A DNA stretch of 64,000 nucleotides from Acarospora socialis. Lineage: Eukaryota; Ascomycota; Lecanoromycetes; Acarosporales; Acarosporaceae. A program made the position numbers and the translations under genes. The notes under the pieces were generated by a model that ran no database searches, was not told where the DNA came from, and worked only from the letters and a program-made list of their open reading frames with translations. The stretch's first letter is position 1, and each line of letters opens with the position of its first letter. Of this stretch, positions 62,501-64,000 are shown piece by piece. Location: NCBI GenBank assembly GCA_025617375.2, contig JAMYGW020000005.1, forward strand, positions 1,240,001-1,304,000, written 5' to 3'.

Positions 62501-64000
62501 CAGAGACAAGTTATTAACTTTGTTTTTTAAAAACATTTCTGCAAGATCACAGTACAGTTTTGAAATTTTTATTTGAGTTATATCACTCTGATTTTTCACA
62601 TACTCTATGCAGACTTGATATATCTGACTTAAATCTTCAAACTTTAACTTCTTTCTGAAAACTTTGAGATCTAATTCATCATTATTCTCTGACTTTACAG
62701 AGTCTTTTATATTTTCTTTTCAAATGAAAATTCACTGAAAATAACTTATTACTGAATTTCTTCAGATCAGTCAGATCACTTTAAGTATTATATTAGATTT
62801 TATCTCTGCAGTGATAAGAGATTTGTGATGTTTACAAGTCTTCTTATTATTATTGTGAATGAAGATCTGTTCATGATACATATTATATGTAATCATCAAT
62901 TATTGATTAATATCAACAGCATCTCTTGCAGAAAACAGAAATACTAAATTTAAAATTATAACTATATTTAGATGCAGAAAGTTGATATCATTTTTGCTGT
63001 TCATTATTGTTCATAGTTTCTGCTTCACAAGATATATTATAATTTATAGAGCTTTCTTCTTGAAAAGATTCAACTGAGAGAATTCATACATCTTATATAT
63101 GATTTCTTTCTTAAAAGACTCTGTCTTCACAGACTTTTTCTTTGTCTTTTCAATGATATTATTCTTCTTTGAGAATTATATACTCTGTGAAAGCTTCACA
63201 AGCTTTTTTTGTTTACAGCATCTATAAAAATCTTATTTTTCTTGATGCTTCAGCAATCTTTTGTGAGATGATCAATCTTGTTACAATTGAAGCACTTAAT
63301 AGATTGATTTCTATTATTCTGAGAAGCTTTTTTCTCAAATCTTGTTGTAGACTTATTGTTAATCTTTTAAAAAGACTTGAACTTCTTTTGATAGAATGAT
63401 GCTCTTTTTTGCTTACAAAAAAATAAATTGAACTGTAATTTCTTCACAAGAACTATCATGTTCTTTTTGATATTAGACAGTTCTGATTATTCACAAATTT
63501 TTTTGTGCATGAGTTTGTTCAGATCACAATAAAAGAGTATGATTTGAATTTTGTTCATCTTGTTTACTTTGCTTTTTATCTGAAATTGAAGTTCATTATA
63601 ACAATGAAGATATTTCTCATCTGACTTTTTATCTCTTTTACTTGCTCACAATCACTTTATTCAGATATTATGAGTTTGATTTGTTTTATCTTTTAACAAG
63701 TTCTTCAAGAATTTTTTCAAGAATTTTCATTCTTCTGTGAGCTCTTTCTCTTCATAATATGTCTTTTATTGATTCATAATGAAGTAGTGTAGATAATAAA
63801 TCATCTCTGAATACTGAGTCTTCTTTAATATGTTCTCTGTATCAATATTTATCTGATGACAAAAATTACAATAATAACTGTAAATACTGTTCTTATAGAG
63901 ATCTGCATCTGAGAATATCTTTATGAATTAAGTTCATATAACTTCACAATTTATCTCTAGATCTGCAGATTCAGAGTAATTATATTTAATTTGTGTGCAG
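59600..64000 (-). mobile_element. Ty3/gypsy LTR retrotransposon fossil (partial, runs off the window)
   Basis: Minus-strand fossil in normal gypsy order. A gag zinc-knuckle of CCHC type is visible at about 63,255-63,300. Reverse-transcriptase blocks lie at about 61,900-62,450, followed by the segment joining RT to RNase H (about 61,470-61,745). Integrase core pieces lie at about 60,050-60,500, and chromodomain-like remains may reach 59,600. The 5' end lies beyond 64,000. No LTR could be recognised. The copy is clearly broken, with dozens of breaks, and shows the CpG/CpC-depleted signature of the whole block. It was probably mutated quickly rather than slowly, since motif spacing is well kept; age cannot be fixed. 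Confidence 0.8.

Larger units (their letters stand above)
53170..64000. other. AT-rich block free of CpG and CpC/GpG
   Basis: From about 53,170 to the window end base composition drops to very AT-rich. Reading every line on the plus strand I found no CpG and only one CpC/GpG (a TCC at about 53,296), while CpA, TpG, CpT and GpC stay common. No intact gene is present; open frames are mostly under 100 codons. The block contains a gypsy fossil (right part), a minisatellite (middle), a possible recombinase fossil (left part), an ATC/CAT microsatellite at about 58,495-58,512, and a Leu/Phe/Cys-rich frame at 58,323-58,759 that I do not recognise. This is a repeat-induced-mutation compartment, possibly subtelomeric or pericentromeric. 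Confidence 0.9.

Overview
The window is nuclear DNA of a filamentous ascomycete (Pezizomycotina). The signs are short introns (mostly 45-145 nt) with GTRNGT donors and CTAAC-like branch points, a housekeeping gene set with Pezizomycotina-type proteins (two-component hybrid kinase, 14-3-3, YAT-family permease, Csx2-type ArfGAP), and an abrupt switch from a gene-rich compartment to an AT-rich, mutation-scarred transposon compartment. I cannot name the species. Gene models were built by hand from splice sites, reading-frame continuity and recalled family sequence; no search was run.

Layout. 1-42.1 kb is a conserved gene-rich arm. In order it holds: INSIG family protein (+, 5' partial), ribosomal protein eL36 (+), TUG/ASPSCR1-like UBX protein (-), 20S proteasome beta3 (+), SERCA-type Ca2+ ATPase (-), 14-3-3 (+), a 5.15-kb gene-free stretch, a GAF hybrid histidine kinase (+), an amino-acid permease (-), a 3.5-kb gene-free stretch with a MITE-like inverted repeat and an array of short repeated cores, a thioesterase-fold protein (-), a BAR-PH-ArfGAP protein (+), eIF3j (-), enolase (-), 26S proteasome ATPase Rpt4 (+) and an ER class I alpha-mannosidase (+). 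Several neighbours share divergent promoters (UBX/beta3, SERCA/14-3-3, thioesterase/ArfGAP, enolase/Rpt4).

42.9-52.3 kb is an accessory island of large or rapidly evolving genes: a 1278-aa protein kinase-Sel1-ankyrin protein (+), a 101-aa orphan (-), a DUF6594 membrane protein (+), and a 738-aa fusion of a caspase-like protease with a C-terminal pseudokinase of the fungal prion-inhibition/HeLo-associated type (-). Their domains recall fungal non-self recognition and regulated cell death genes; that role is inference. This island is the best candidate here for an undescribed system.

From about 53,170 to the window end the sequence turns sharply AT-rich and holds only fossils: a Ty3/gypsy retrotransposon on the minus strand, a possible recombinase fossil and a degenerate minisatellite. 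Read by eye, this 10.8-kb block has essentially no CpG, CpC or GpG, while CpA and TpG stay common. That is a C-to-T signature at CpG and CpC, not the classical CpA signature of repeat-induced point mutation (RIP), and it is the most unusual property of the window.
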